Both the position numbers and the translations under genes were made by a program. A stretch of DNA of 7,554 nt from assembly GCA_029335925.2 (NCBI GenBank), contig JARJMX020000141.1:1-7554 (forward strand), written 5' to 3'. Below the pieces are notes generated by a model, which saw nothing but the letters and a program-made list of their open reading frames with translations, made no database searches and was not told where the DNA came from. The DNA is from Gammaproteobacteria bacterium. GTDB lineage: Bacteria; Pseudomonadota; Gammaproteobacteria; Halothiobacillales; Halothiobacillaceae. Below, piece by piece: positions 1 to 6,484 of the stretch (position 1 is its first letter; every line of letters starts with the position of its first letter).

Positions 1-1
1 C

Positions 2-610
2 TACAATGCCAACGGCCCCATGCTCCGCGGCCTGCTCGAACAGCTCGGCTGCACGATCAGCCATGTCGAGCACCTCCCCGACGATTTCGCGACCACCCGA
101 GCCACCCTTGCGCGCCTGGCGGGCGAGTGCGATGTCATCCTCACCTCCGGCGGAGTGTCGGTCGGCGAGGAAGACCACATCAAGGCGGCGGTCGAATCGC
201 TCGGCCGCATCGACCTGTGGAAGGTGCGCATGAGACCGGGCAAGCCGCTTGCCTTCGGGCAGGTGGCCGGTACGCCGTTCATCGGCCTACCCGGCAACCC
301 GGTATCCAGCTTCGCCACCTTCCTGCTGTTCGCTAAGCCCTTCCTGCTCGCCCGCATGGGCGCCAGCGTACCGCCCTTGCGCCCGCTACGGCTGCCCGCC
401 GCCTTTGCCCGTCCGAAGGCGGGTGATCGGCGCGATTTTGCACGGGGGCGGCTGACGCCTGACCAACGCGTCGAGTTGTACGTCAACCAGGGCTCCGGCA
501 TCCTCAACTCGCTCTCGTGGGCCGAGGCGCTGGTCGAGATTCCCGAACATACTACGGTCGCCCCGGGTGACCTCGTCAACGTCCACCTGCTCGCGGAGCT
601 GCTCGCATGA
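2..610 (+). CDS. moeA: Molybdopterin molybdenumtransferase MoeA, C-terminal part (5' end outside window)
   Basis: MoeA inserts molybdate into adenylylated molybdopterin, the last step of Moco synthesis, in the cytoplasm. The frame is open from base 2 (YNANGPML...) and gives 202 residues, about half of a usual MoeA of roughly 400. The visible part is the end of the MPT-binding (MogA-like) domain and the C-terminal beta domain. Family motifs seen are [27 protein letters not shown] and [13 protein letters not shown], followed by a C-terminal domain ending [15 protein letters not shown]. The TGA stop overlaps the moaC start in ATGA, so the two are probably translationally coupled in one operon. 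No frameshift or missing motif is seen. The true start and any upstream gene lie outside the window. The motifs make the identification secure. Confidence 0.95.
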   Translation, partial: YNANGPMLRGLLEQLGCTISHVEHLPDDFATTRATLARLAGECDVILTSGGVSVGEEDHIKAAVESLGRIDLWKVRMRPGKPLAFGQVAGTPFIGLPGNPVSSFATFLLFAKPFLLARMGASVPPLRPLRLPAAFARPKAGDRRDFARGRLTPDQRVELYVNQGSGILNSLSWAEALVEIPEHTTVAPGDLVNVHLLAELLA

Positions 611-1125
611 CCGACGCCCCTTCCAACACCCTAACCCATATCGACGAAACCGGCGCCGCGCGCATGGTGGACGTAGGCGATAAGCTTGAGACCCGCCGCG
701 AGGCCACCGCCCAGGCGATTGTGCGCATGCGGCCGGAGACCCTCGCCCTGATCGTCGAGGGCAAGCACAAGAAGGGCGACGTGCTCGCCGTGGCGCGTAT
801 CGCTGGGATCATGGCCGCCAAGCGTACACCAGACCTGATCCCGCTCTGCCACCCCCTGCTTTTGACCAAGGTCGAGATCACGCTCGAACCGATGACGGAG
901 GAGAGCAGCATTTACATCACCGCCACCTGCGCCCTCAAGGGCCAGACCGGGGTGGAGATGGAGGCCCTCACCGCCGCAAGCATCGCTGCGCTGACCATCT
1001 ACGACATGTGCAAGGCGGTCGATCGCGGCATGGTCATCGACCGCATCGGCATCCTGGAGAAGAAGGGCGGCAAGAGCGGTCACTGGCAGATGCTGCCCGA
1101 GCAGGGGCTGGCCCGGGTCGACTAG
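607..1125 (+). CDS. moaC: Cyclic pyranopterin monophosphate synthase MoaC
   Basis: MoaC acts with MoaA in the first step of Moco synthesis, turning the MoaA product of GTP (3',8-cyclo-GTP) into cyclic pyranopterin monophosphate. The 172-residue protein is slightly longer than the usual ~160. It is collinear with the family: [20 protein letters not shown], then [14 protein letters not shown], then [19 protein letters not shown] and MCKAVDRGM, ending KKGGKSGHW. By alignment from memory with E. coli MoaC (K51, H77, D128, K131), the catalytic residues are K56, H82, D133 and K136, a constant offset of five. The start is the ATG that overlaps the moeA stop by 4 bases, which fits a coupled start. 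The next gene in the pathway, moaA, is 235 bases downstream and appears to have its own control region. Confidence 0.97.
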   Translation: MTDAPSNTLTHIDETGAARMVDVGDKLETRREATAQAIVRMRPETLALIVEGKHKKGDVLAVARIAGIMAAKRTPDLIPLCHPLLLTKVEITLEPMTEESSIYITATCALKGQTGVEMEALTAASIAALTIYDMCKAVDRGMVIDRIGILEKKGGKSGHWQMLPEQGLARVD

Positions 1126-1166
1126 CCCCCATCCAAAGAGTTGCATCACCCGTCTTTTTCGGTTAG

Positions 1167-1190
1167 CGTTATGTCCATGGGGAAATAACG
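1167..1190. promoter_or_regulatory. Candidate ModE (molybdate-responsive) operator, distal site
   Basis: A dyad of CGTTAT (1167-1172) and ATAACG (1185-1190) is separated by 12 bases; 9 of 12 positions per half are symmetric. From memory, the E. coli modA ModE operator has the same CGTTAT-12-ATAACG layout in 24 bases and contains the half-site CGTTATGT, which is present here exactly. ModE-molybdate is known in E. coli to repress modABC and activate moaA. The site lies about 120 bases upstream of the promoter-like element at 1300-1310, a position more typical of activation or looping than of direct blocking. No modE gene is in the window, so the assignment is by motif and context only. Confidence 0.6.
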
Positions 1191-1202
1191 ACTCCTGCCG
1201 GC

Positions 1203-1243
1203 GGCCATGATCTGCACACCCATCCACTGGATGGTTCATGGCC
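1203..1243 (+). repeat. Long imperfect hairpin in the moaC-moaA gap
   Basis: Outer arms GGCCATGA (1203-1210) and TCATGGCC (1236-1243) are perfect reverse complements. Inside is a perfect inner palindrome CATCCA-c-TGGATG (1221-1233), extended by C1220-G1234. The unpaired material is mostly on the left side (about 1211-1219). No T-run follows, so it is not a normal intrinsic terminator. It could protect the moeA-moaC mRNA 3' end, be part of a leader if transcription of moaA begins upstream, or be a protein site. It occupies the place where some bacteria carry the Moco RNA motif, but I could not match it to that consensus. Confidence 0.5.
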
Positions 1244-1299
1244 CCCCCTGCCCAACACACCCATAAGGATAGTTAATCGGTCATCGTAAATTAGACTTT

Positions 1300-1310
1300 T
1301 ACAATATAGT
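1300..1310 (+). promoter_or_regulatory. Candidate -10 region of the moaA promoter
   Basis: An AT-rich island in otherwise GC-rich DNA contains two overlapping -10-like hexamers, TACAAT (1300-1305) and TATAGT (1305-1310), each 5 of 6 to TATAAT. No good -35 hexamer lies 16-18 bases upstream, which would suit an activator-dependent promoter. A start near 1312-1318 would give a leader of about 45 bases that includes the second ModE-like site. This is inference from base composition and position. Confidence 0.4.
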
Positions 1311-1324
1311 CAGGATTCGCCTAT

Positions 1325-1348
1325 CGTTATGTCGGATCAAACATGACG
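1325..1348. promoter_or_regulatory. Candidate ModE operator, proximal site next to the moaA start
   Basis: CGTTAT (1325-1330), 12 bases, then ATGACG (1343-1348), one mismatch from ATAACG. The first ten bases, CGTTATGTCG, match the distal site (CGTTATGTCC) at 9 of 10, and the right arm ACATGACG differs by one base from the ACATAACG I recall in E. coli modA. The site is downstream of the candidate -10 and ends 12 bases before the GTG start, so a bound protein here would be expected to block transcription or early elongation. Its centre is 158 bases from the centre of the distal site. Confidence 0.5.
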
Positions 1349-1360
1349 AGATCCTGATCC

Positions 1361-2365
1361 GTGGCTCACCTGATTGACCCCTTTGGTCGCAAGATCGAAT
1401 ACCTGCGTCTATCGGTCACGGATCGCTGCGACCTGCGCTGCTTCTACTGCATGCCAAAAGGCTTCAAGGACTTCGAGGAGCCATCCCACTGGCTGACCTT
1501 CGATGAGATCGAGCGCCTCGTCGGCCTCATGCAGGAGATGGGCCTTGCGCGCGTCCGCATCACCGGTGGCGAGCCGCTGGTGCGCAAGGATGTCGATCAG
1601 CTTGCCCGCCGCCTCAAACAAGGCGCTGGTATCGCGGACCTCTCCCTCTCCACCAATGCCACCCAGCTGGCCAAGCATGCCCGCGCCCTGCGCGAAGGCG
1701 GCGTCGATCGCCTCAACATCAGCCTCGACACCCTTCGCCCCGAGCGATTCAAGGACATCACCCAGGGGCGCTTGAACAAGGTGCTGGATGGCATCTTCAC
1801 TGCCAAAGCGGAGGGGTTTTCGCCGATCAAGATCAACATGGTGGCCATGAAGGGCGTGAACGACGACGAGATCGGCGACATGCTCGAGTTCTGCATCGAG
1901 CACGGCTTCACCCTGCGCCTGATCGAGACCATGCCGATGGGCGACACCGGCCGCTCGGCCACCAACCATTACCTCGACCTCCAGGTGGTGAAGAAACAGT
2001 TGGCTGAGCGCTTCGAGCTCATCCCCACCATCGATGGCTCGATCGACGGCGGACTCATCTTCGGCGGCGGCCCGGCACGCTACATGCGCGTGGCCGGCAC
2101 CGATACCTACATCGGCTTCATCACACCGATCTCCCAACACTTCTGCGAGACCTGCAACCGGATCCGCCTGTCGGTCGACGGCACCCTCTACATGTGCCTC
2201 GGACAGGAACACAACTATCCGCTGCGCGACCTTTTACGCCGCGGCATCCCGGACGACGAACTGAAAGAAGCCCTGATCGCCGCCATCGGCCTCAAACCGG
2301 AGCGGCATGAGTTCCGTGAGCAGCCGACCAAGATCGTCCGCTTTATGTCCATGACCGGCGGTTGA
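1361..2365 (+). CDS. moaA: GTP 3',8-cyclase MoaA (radical SAM)
   Basis: MoaA is the radical-SAM enzyme that cyclises GTP, the first committed step of Moco synthesis; MoaC completes the conversion. The 334-residue protein has the N-terminal 4Fe-4S motif CDLRCFYC (C23, C27, C30), the SAM-contact motif GGEP (69-72), and the C-terminal second cluster CETC plus a cysteine 13 residues later (C262, C265, C279). It ends in the conserved Gly-Gly tail (FMSMTGG), which is needed for activity in the family. The start is GTG at 1361. An in-frame TGA at 1355-1357 rules out a longer protein, and the next residues match the family N-terminus (LIDPFGRKIEYLRLSVTDRC). The ribosome site is weak (ACGAG about 10 bases upstream) and abuts the proximal ModE-like site. 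Complete, with no missing key residue. Confidence 0.97.
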   Translation: MAHLIDPFGRKIEYLRLSVTDRCDLRCFYCMPKGFKDFEEPSHWLTFDEIERLVGLMQEMGLARVRITGGEPLVRKDVDQLARRLKQGAGIADLSLSTNATQLAKHARALREGGVDRLNISLDTLRPERFKDITQGRLNKVLDGIFTAKAEGFSPIKINMVAMKGVNDDEIGDMLEFCIEHGFTLRLIETMPMGDTGRSATNHYLDLQVVKKQLAERFELIPTIDGSIDGGLIFGGGPARYMRVAGTDTYIGFITPISQHFCETCNRIRLSVDGTLYMCLGQEHNYPLRDLLRRGIPDDELKEALIAAIGLKPERHEFREQPTKIVRFMSMTGG

Positions 2366-2431
2366 TTCAGGGCCCGGGGGTGGCCTCCTACCGCCCTAGG
2401 AACGGCGCTCCGCCGCGAAGTGACGTCCGCC
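2366..2431. other. Convergent gap between moaA and hemG
   Basis: These 66 bases separate two genes that end facing each other. A weak stem AGGGC (2369-2373) with GCCCT (2393-2397) can be drawn, but it has no T-run on either strand. I see no convincing terminator and no gene. Confidence 0.4.
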
Positions 2432-3784
2432 CTACCCTGCTAACCGCTCCGCCAGCGCCCAGCCGTTGCGGATGCAGTCCGAAACCGCCACCCCATCCCG
2501 CCAGTTCGCCCGCATCCACAGCCCAGGCAGGCCTGCCAGCGCCGTATCCAGCGCGGCCATGCGCTCGAGGTGCCCAAGCTCGTACTGCGGGATGGCACGT
2601 GGCCAGCGGCTGATATGCGTCATCACGGGCGGAGCACGGAAGCCGAGGATGGGGCCGAGGTCATCCAGCACACGCTCGATCAACCGCGCATCCCCCCAGT
2701 CGCCGACCTCCTCATGACGACGCCCACCGATGAAGGCGGTCAGCATGACCTGCCCTTCCGGGGCCCGCCCCTCGAACAGGGTGCTGGAAAACAGCGCCCC
2801 GAGGGTAGTGCGGCGCTCCTTTGAGGGGATCAGCACGCCGAAGCCGTCCAGGGGATGGGCAACGTCCTCGCGGCGAAAGCCCATCGCCACCGAAACCACC
2901 GGCGGATAGGGAATCTCGCGCAGGGTATTCACGGCTTCGCCGACATGCGGTTCCAAAAGGTCCGCCACGGCAGCCCCAGGCAGGGCGAGTACCAGATTGC
3001 GCGCGTCGAACATCCCACGGGGCGTTTCCACCTGCCAGCCGCCATCCACCTGCCGGATGGCCTGGGCAGGGGTCGAAAGAAAAAGGCGCTCGCCCAGTGC
3101 GGCGGCCAGGGCATCGGTCAGCTGGCCGAGCCCCCGCTCAAACGACAGCATCTGGCCGACCGGTCCGGTCCGGACCTCGGCCTTACGCGCAGCCCAGGCC
3201 TTCTTCAACGCCCCCCTGAGCAGCGAACCGTGCTCGCGTTCTAGGGCGTAAACCTTAGCCGTTGCCGCGCGTACCGAAAGCCGCTCAGGATCGCCCGCGT
3301 ACACCCCGGACACGAACGGGTCGATCGCCCAGTCGAGAAACTCCTGCCCCAGCCTGCGACGGACGAAACTGGCCACGCTCTCCTCGTAGTCCACCGGCTT
3401 GATGAATGGCTCCGCGAGCAAGCGCAGCTTGCCCCTGAAGGAGAACAAGCGTGTGGTCAGAAAGGTCGGCGGCGAGTCAGGCAGCGGCACCGCCCGGCCA
3501 TCGCGCACCACATAGCGCCGCTTCGCCTCGCGGTTGGCCTCACGCGCAACCTCGCGCAGACCAAGGCCGTCAATCAGTCGGCGGATCGCCGGATGGTTGT
3601 CGAGCAGGGTGTTGGGCCCCGCCTCAAGCAAGTAGCCACCATGCTCCTCCGTGCGAATGTTCCCCCCCGCCCGTGGCGCCGCCTCGACCACTGCGACATC
3701 CACGCCTCGCTCGCGCAGGAAAAAGGCCGTCGAGAGACCGGAAATCCCGGCCCCGATCACCAACGTCTGAACATCCCGACCCAT
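2432..3784 (-). CDS. hemG: Oxygen-dependent protoporphyrinogen oxidase (FAD enzyme of haem synthesis)
   Basis: This flavoenzyme oxidises protoporphyrinogen IX to protoporphyrin IX with O2, the penultimate haem step, usually at the inner face of the membrane. The 450 residues match the usual length. The N-terminus has the dinucleotide fold VIGAGISGLSTAFFL (GxGxxG at 11-16, acidic strand end E34), then the GGNIRTEEHGGYLLEAGPNTLL signature around 40-61. The C-terminus has the FAD-contact stretch WRDGVAVSDCIRNGWALAERL. The ATG at 3784 has a strong ribosome site (GGGAGG) 8 bases upstream. The gene overlaps the upstream transporter gene by 28 bases, so coupled translation is likely. The symbol follows the TIGR-style name for the FAD type; E. 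coli HemG is an unrelated flavodoxin-like enzyme, and some annotations call this type hemY. A coproporphyrinogen oxidase (CgoX) activity cannot be excluded from sequence alone. Confidence 0.92.
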   Translation of the reverse strand: MGRDVQTLVIGAGISGLSTAFFLRERGVDVAVVEAAPRAGGNIRTEEHGGYLLEAGPNTLLDNHPAIRRLIDGLGLREVAREANREAKRRYVVRDGRAVPLPDSPPTFLTTRLFSFRGKLRLLAEPFIKPVDYEESVASFVRRRLGQEFLDWAIDPFVSGVYAGDPERLSVRAATAKVYALEREHGSLLRGALKKAWAARKAEVRTGPVGQMLSFERGLGQLTDALAAALGERLFLSTPAQAIRQVDGGWQVETPRGMFDARNLVLALPGAAVADLLEPHVGEAVNTLREIPYPPVVSVAMGFRREDVAHPLDGFGVLIPSKERRTTLGALFSSTLFEGRAPEGQVMLTAFIGGRRHEEVGDWGDARLIERVLDDLGPILGFRAPPVMTHISRWPRAIPQYELGHLERMAALDTALAGLPGLWMRANWRDGVAVSDCIRNGWALAERLAG

Positions 3785-4680
3785 GCCCCTATCCTCCCAA
3801 GTTGAATATCGCGCCCCTGAGCCAGCAACAATCCGCCTAGCACCAGTGCCGTGCCAAGCATCGCCTGCGGCGGGAGCACCTCATCCTGCACCACCCAGCC
3901 GAGCCACAATGCCAACACCGGGGCCATCAGAGTGATCAGCCCCATCAGCGATGCCGGTAAGTGTTGCAGGGCAAAAAAGAACAACATGAAACCGAACACC
4001 GAACCAAAGACCGCAAGGTAGACGATGGAACCCCAGGTGCGCAGGCTCGCATGCTCGGGCCATTGCCCGTCGAAGATCCACCAGACCACGACATACAGCA
4101 ACGCCGAGAGCCACAGGGCACCAACGCTGATCACGCCACCGGAGATAGGGGCGCGCACCTTCTTCACCAGCACCGTGCTTGCGGCATGCATTAAGGCGCT
4201 CGCCAGCATGGCCAGCACGGCCAGCCCACCGACGCCATCGAGCGTCAGCCGATCGTGAAAAATCAGCGCCAGCCCGCCAAAAGCCACCAGCATCCCGACC
4301 ACGCCATACCAGGTCAGGCGCTCCCCCAGCCACCAAGCCGCGAGCAGGCTGGTAAAAAACGGCGCGGTACCAAACAGCACTGAAACCATCCCGCTCGGCA
4401 GATACTGCGCGGCCCAGTAGGTAGAGAGCATGCCGCCGAAAATGGCGAGACTCCCCGCCGCATAGGCCAGCATGGCGCGCGGGGTGTAGACCATGCGCAG
4501 CCCAAGCCACCGCAGCACCGGAATGGCGACCAGTGCACCGAGCACCATGCGCGCCATCACCCCGAACAGGAAGCCGACCTCAGCGCCGCTCCACTGGATG
4601 CCGAGCGGCGTGGTGGCCCAGATGACGATGACCGCAACATAGGCCAGCATCAGGAGGTTGTGAGAGGAAGGCCAAGGCAA
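3757..4680 (-). CDS. EamA/DMT-family inner-membrane transporter
   Basis: A ten-helix drug/metabolite-superfamily permease made of two EamA repeats. Hydrophobic segments lie near residues 11-29, 36-56, 70-90, 97-117, 124-142, 150-171, 183-203, 217-236, 243-263 and 272-288. Family features include WATTPLGIQWS in helix 1, the motif YLPSGMVSVLFGTAPFFTSLLAAWWLGERL ending repeat 1 (93-122), and the matching LPASLMGLITLMAPVLALWLGWVVQDE in repeat 2 (241-267). The substrate cannot be read from sequence; relatives export amino acids or other metabolites. The start is uncertain. TTG at 4680 gives 307 residues, and ATG at 4650 gives 297 and begins right at helix 1. Neither has a clear ribosome site, and an in-frame stop 39 bases upstream of the TTG limits other choices. 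The 3' end overlaps hemG by 28 bases and carries hemG's ribosome site. Confidence 0.88.
   Translation of the reverse strand: MPWPSSHNLLMLAYVAVIVIWATTPLGIQWSGAEVGFLFGVMARMVLGALVAIPVLRWLGLRMVYTPRAMLAYAAGSLAIFGGMLSTYWAAQYLPSGMVSVLFGTAPFFTSLLAAWWLGERLTWYGVVGMLVAFGGLALIFHDRLTLDGVGGLAVLAMLASALMHAASTVLVKKVRAPISGGVISVGALWLSALLYVVVWWIFDGQWPEHASLRTWGSIVYLAVFGSVFGFMLFFFALQHLPASLMGLITLMAPVLALWLGWVVQDEVLPPQAMLGTALVLGGLLLAQGRDIQLGRIGAWVGMFRRW
3793..3798 (-). promoter_or_regulatory. Strong ribosome binding site of hemG inside the transporter gene
   Basis: On the minus strand this reads GGGAGG and sits 8 bases before the hemG ATG, within the last codons of the upstream transporter gene. It fixes the hemG start and suggests re-initiation by ribosomes finishing the transporter. 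Confidence 0.8.
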
Positions 4681-4738
4681 GACGATTTCAGGATACGCAA
4701 GACACAGAACTTTGAATCATCTCCCAAAGCACAGGGAG

Positions 4739-4764
4739 CCCGGGGAGCGAAGCACAAGCCGGGG
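4739..4764. repeat. Degenerate REP-like palindrome
   Basis: CCCGG (4739-4743) and CCGGG (4759-4763) flank GCGAAGC (4747-4753). The same layout, CCGG...GAAGCGAAGC...CCGG, occurs at 7006-7036, so this looks like a diverged copy of that element with two bases missing. It lies between the dehydrogenase and transporter genes. Confidence 0.4.
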
Positions 4765-4789
4765 AAACCTTATCTCCGAGCCCCCGGAT

Positions 4790-4816
4790 GCCGAGCTAAA
4801 CTCTTAGCTATACGGC
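4790..4816. repeat. Strong hairpin in the dehydrogenase-transporter gap
   Basis: GCCGAGCTAA (4790-4799), a 4-base loop ACTC, TTAGCT (4804-4809), a 3-base bulge and CGGC (4813-4816) form a ten-pair stem. No T-run follows on either strand. It may shape or stabilise the transcript between the two genes, or be part of a repeat cluster with the palindromes on both sides. A longer outer pairing, AGCCCC (4779-4784) with GGGGCT (4835-4840), is also possible. Confidence 0.5.
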
Positions 4817-4856
4817 TGTAAAGGCCTACCCTCGGGGCTGATTGGGCTGCACCATA

Positions 4857-4880
4857 TCGCGACGAGGTCGTCGCTCTTAC
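4857..4880 (-). repeat. REP-type palindrome (GTAxGAGCG... class)
   Basis: On the minus strand it begins GTAAGAGCGACGA and continues through a perfect 7-base stem, GCGACGA-cc-TCGTCGC (4859-4874). A GTAG/GTGG tetranucleotide followed by GAGCG and a short GC stem is the usual form of REP sequences in Pseudomonas and Xanthomonas relatives, which RAYT transposases mobilise. Recognition is from memory of the family. Copy number in the genome cannot be seen here. Confidence 0.55.
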
Positions 4881-4947
4881 ATCCCCAAACCAGGCACCGG
4901 AGACCAGATGAAGCGCGGAGGGTGCAAAAAGTTTGATCCAGACTTCC

Positions 4948-6312
4948 TTAGCCGATCCAAAGGGTCTTGATATTGGTAAACGCCCGCAGCCCCTGCACAC
5001 CGAGCTCACGCCCAAGCCCCGAGGCCTTAATCCCACCAAAGGGCAGGCGCGGATCGCTCTTTACCATGCCGTTGACAAAGGCCACACCACATTCCAGCCC
5101 CCGCGCCAGCCCCTCACCGCGCACCACGTCGCGCGTCCACACGCTGCCTCCCAGACCAAAGCGGCTGGCATTGGCCAGCGTCAAAGCATGCATATCATCC
5201 TGGGCAAGCGTGATGCTGGCCACCGGGCCAAAGATTTCCTGGTCGAAGGCCGTCATCCCTGGCGTAACGTCGGTCAGAAGGGTGGCATACATGCCCGCAT
5301 AGGTCCCCGGGATGATGGTTCCCCCAAGACGCAGGCTGGCCCCCTCGCGCAGACTGGCCTGCACCTGGCCGATCACCTCGTCGCGTAGGTCCGCGCGGGC
5401 CAGCGGCCCGAGGTCGGTCTCCTCCGACAGCGGGTCACCGAAGCGCAAGGCCGCAATACGCTGCGCCAATCCATCGCTGAACGCCTCCGCAAGCGAAGCG
5501 TGCACGATGAAACGCTTGGCGGCGATGCAGCTTTGCCCCCCGTTCTGGAAACGGGCCCTCACCGCCTGATCCAGGGTGACCTCAAGGTCGGCATCTTCCA
5601 GCACAAGGAAGGCATCCGAGCCGCCCAGCTCCATCACCACCGGCTTGAGCGCCCCGCCCGCGATGGCGGCCACCCGGCGGCCCGCGGCCTCACTGCCGGT
5701 CAGGGTCACACCGCGCACGCGCGCATCCTCGATCAGCGCGGGAACGCGCTCTGCCCCCACCAAAAGCGTCTGAAATACTCCCTCCGGCGCACCGGCGTCG
5801 CGGAACAAGGCCTCCAGCGCCAGGGCACACTGAGGCACGTTCGATGCATGCTTGAGCAGGAAGGTGTTGCCGGCCATGAGGATGGGCGCGGCGGCGCGGA
5901 TCACCTGCCAAAACGGGAAGTTCCACGGCATAATGCCGAGGATGGTGCCCAGCGGCTCGTAAACTACCCGGCTGTCCGCCGCATCGGACGGCACCGGCTC
6001 GTCGGCCAGCCATCCTTCGGCATGCTCGGCATAGAACTCGCACCCCCAGGCGCACTTGAGCACCTCAGCCCGCGCCTCGCGCACCGGCTTACCCATCTCC
6101 TGGGCCATCAGCGCGGCATAGGCTCCTAGGCGCTCACGCAGCAGGCGGGCCACCGCCCGCAGCATGGCCGCACGCGGGGCGAAGCCGCCCTCGCGCCAGA
6201 TCCGCGCCATGTCGGCGGCACGCTCGAGGGCCCGCTCGATATGCCGGTCCTCATGCGCCGACAGGACAGCCAGCCGTTCACCGGTATACGGATTGATCGA
6301 AAGAAACTCCAT
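4948..6312 (-). CDS. NAD(P)-dependent aldehyde dehydrogenase, YneI/Sad (succinate-semialdehyde) type
   Basis: A cytosolic enzyme that oxidises an aldehyde to the acid. It resembles E. coli YneI/Sad, which acts on succinate semialdehyde: [12 protein letters not shown] at the start, REMGKP-like [14 protein letters not shown], and [18 protein letters not shown]. All catalytic residues are present: N131 (PWNFP), K154 (LLKHAS, cofactor), E228 (ELGGSD) and C262 ([10 protein letters not shown]). The E-C spacing of 34 is the family norm. The length of 454 is near the usual ~460, ending [23 protein letters not shown]. The ATG at 6312 has GGAGG 4 bases upstream (6317-6321). It is the first gene of the leftward run, 267 bases before the transporter. 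No GABA or arginine-degradation partner is visible, so the substrate is inferred from family only; another small aldehyde is possible. Confidence 0.9.
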   Translation of the reverse strand: MEFLSINPYTGERLAVLSAHEDRHIERALERAADMARIWREGGFAPRAAMLRAVARLLRERLGAYAALMAQEMGKPVREARAEVLKCAWGCEFYAEHAEGWLADEPVPSDAADSRVVYEPLGTILGIMPWNFPFWQVIRAAAPILMAGNTFLLKHASNVPQCALALEALFRDAGAPEGVFQTLLVGAERVPALIEDARVRGVTLTGSEAAGRRVAAIAGGALKPVVMELGGSDAFLVLEDADLEVTLDQAVRARFQNGGQSCIAAKRFIVHASLAEAFSDGLAQRIAALRFGDPLSEETDLGPLARADLRDEVIGQVQASLREGASLRLGGTIIPGTYAGMYATLLTDVTPGMTAFDQEIFGPVASITLAQDDMHALTLANASRFGLGGSVWTRDVVRGEGLARGLECGVAFVNGMVKSDPRLPFGGIKASGLGRELGVQGLRAFTNIKTLWIG

Positions 6313-6344
6313 GGGCCCTCCAGAGGCTGGACATCGGGATAAGT

Positions 6345-6400
6345 CTACGCTGGGACCTTCGGGCTCCCGCTAAGGATCACCCCGTAGGCGCACAGCGTAG
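6345..6400 (-). repeat. Inverted repeat in the dehydrogenase leader
   Basis: CTACGCTG (6345-6352) and CAGCGTAG (6393-6400) are perfect reverse complements 40 bases apart. A smaller stem can be drawn inside (CCTTCGGG with CCCGCTAAGG, imperfect). It lies between the candidate promoter and the dehydrogenase start, so it would be in the mRNA leader. I do not recognise it as a known riboswitch. Confidence 0.35.
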
Positions 6401-6403
6401 CGC

Positions 6404-6409
6404 ATTGTA
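6404..6409 (-). promoter_or_regulatory. Weak candidate -10 for the dehydrogenase promoter
   Basis: On the minus strand this reads TACAAT, about 92 bases before the start codon and just downstream of the terminator of the preceding gene. No convincing -35 hexamer is at the right distance. The support is position plus a 5 of 6 match. Confidence 0.25.
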
Positions 6410-6432
6410 CCGAATGCACTAAGCCACACATG

Positions 6433-6457
6433 AAAAAGGCCGGGGTATCCCGGCCTT
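6433..6457 (-). terminator. Intrinsic terminator after the host-attachment gene
   Basis: Perfect 9-pair stem AAGGCCGGG/CCCGGCCTT with a 4-base loop (6436-6457). On the minus strand a run of five T (6433-6437, the first two As of the stem included) directly ends the stem. It lies 27 bases past the stop of the 6485-6961 gene and separates it from the dehydrogenase unit. On the plus strand the trailing bases are not T-rich enough for good termination. Confidence 0.85.
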
Positions 6458-6484
6458 GGCTTTAGCCGATGTGAATTCAAGGAT

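Noticed and set aside
631..1260. Long minus-strand frame opposite moaC
   Set aside because: His/Gly/Asp-rich translation is the mirror of a high-GC coding gene; moaC on the plus strand is certain.
1343..1357. Four-codon leader frame (ATG ACG AGA TCC TGA) before moaA
   Set aside because: It is too short and has no ribosome site; its ATG is explained as part of the proximal ModE-like right arm.
1126..1360. Moco riboswitch upstream of moaA
   Set aside because: The place is right, but I could not match the conserved core from memory, and the hairpin seems to lie upstream of the likely transcript start. A covariance-model search would decide.
2369..2397. Terminator between moaA and hemG
   Set aside because: Only a five-pair stem with a long loop and no T-run on either strand.
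4835..4844. GGGGCTGATT, identical to the first ten bases of many tmRNAs
   Set aside because: The match stops after ten bases; no tag reading frame, tRNA-like 3' end or pairing partner follows, so it is probably chance.
4770..5039. 89-codon minus-strand frame in the gap and into the dehydrogenase 3' end
   Set aside because: It overlaps the conserved end of the dehydrogenase, has no family-like motif, and most of it is palindromic repeat DNA.
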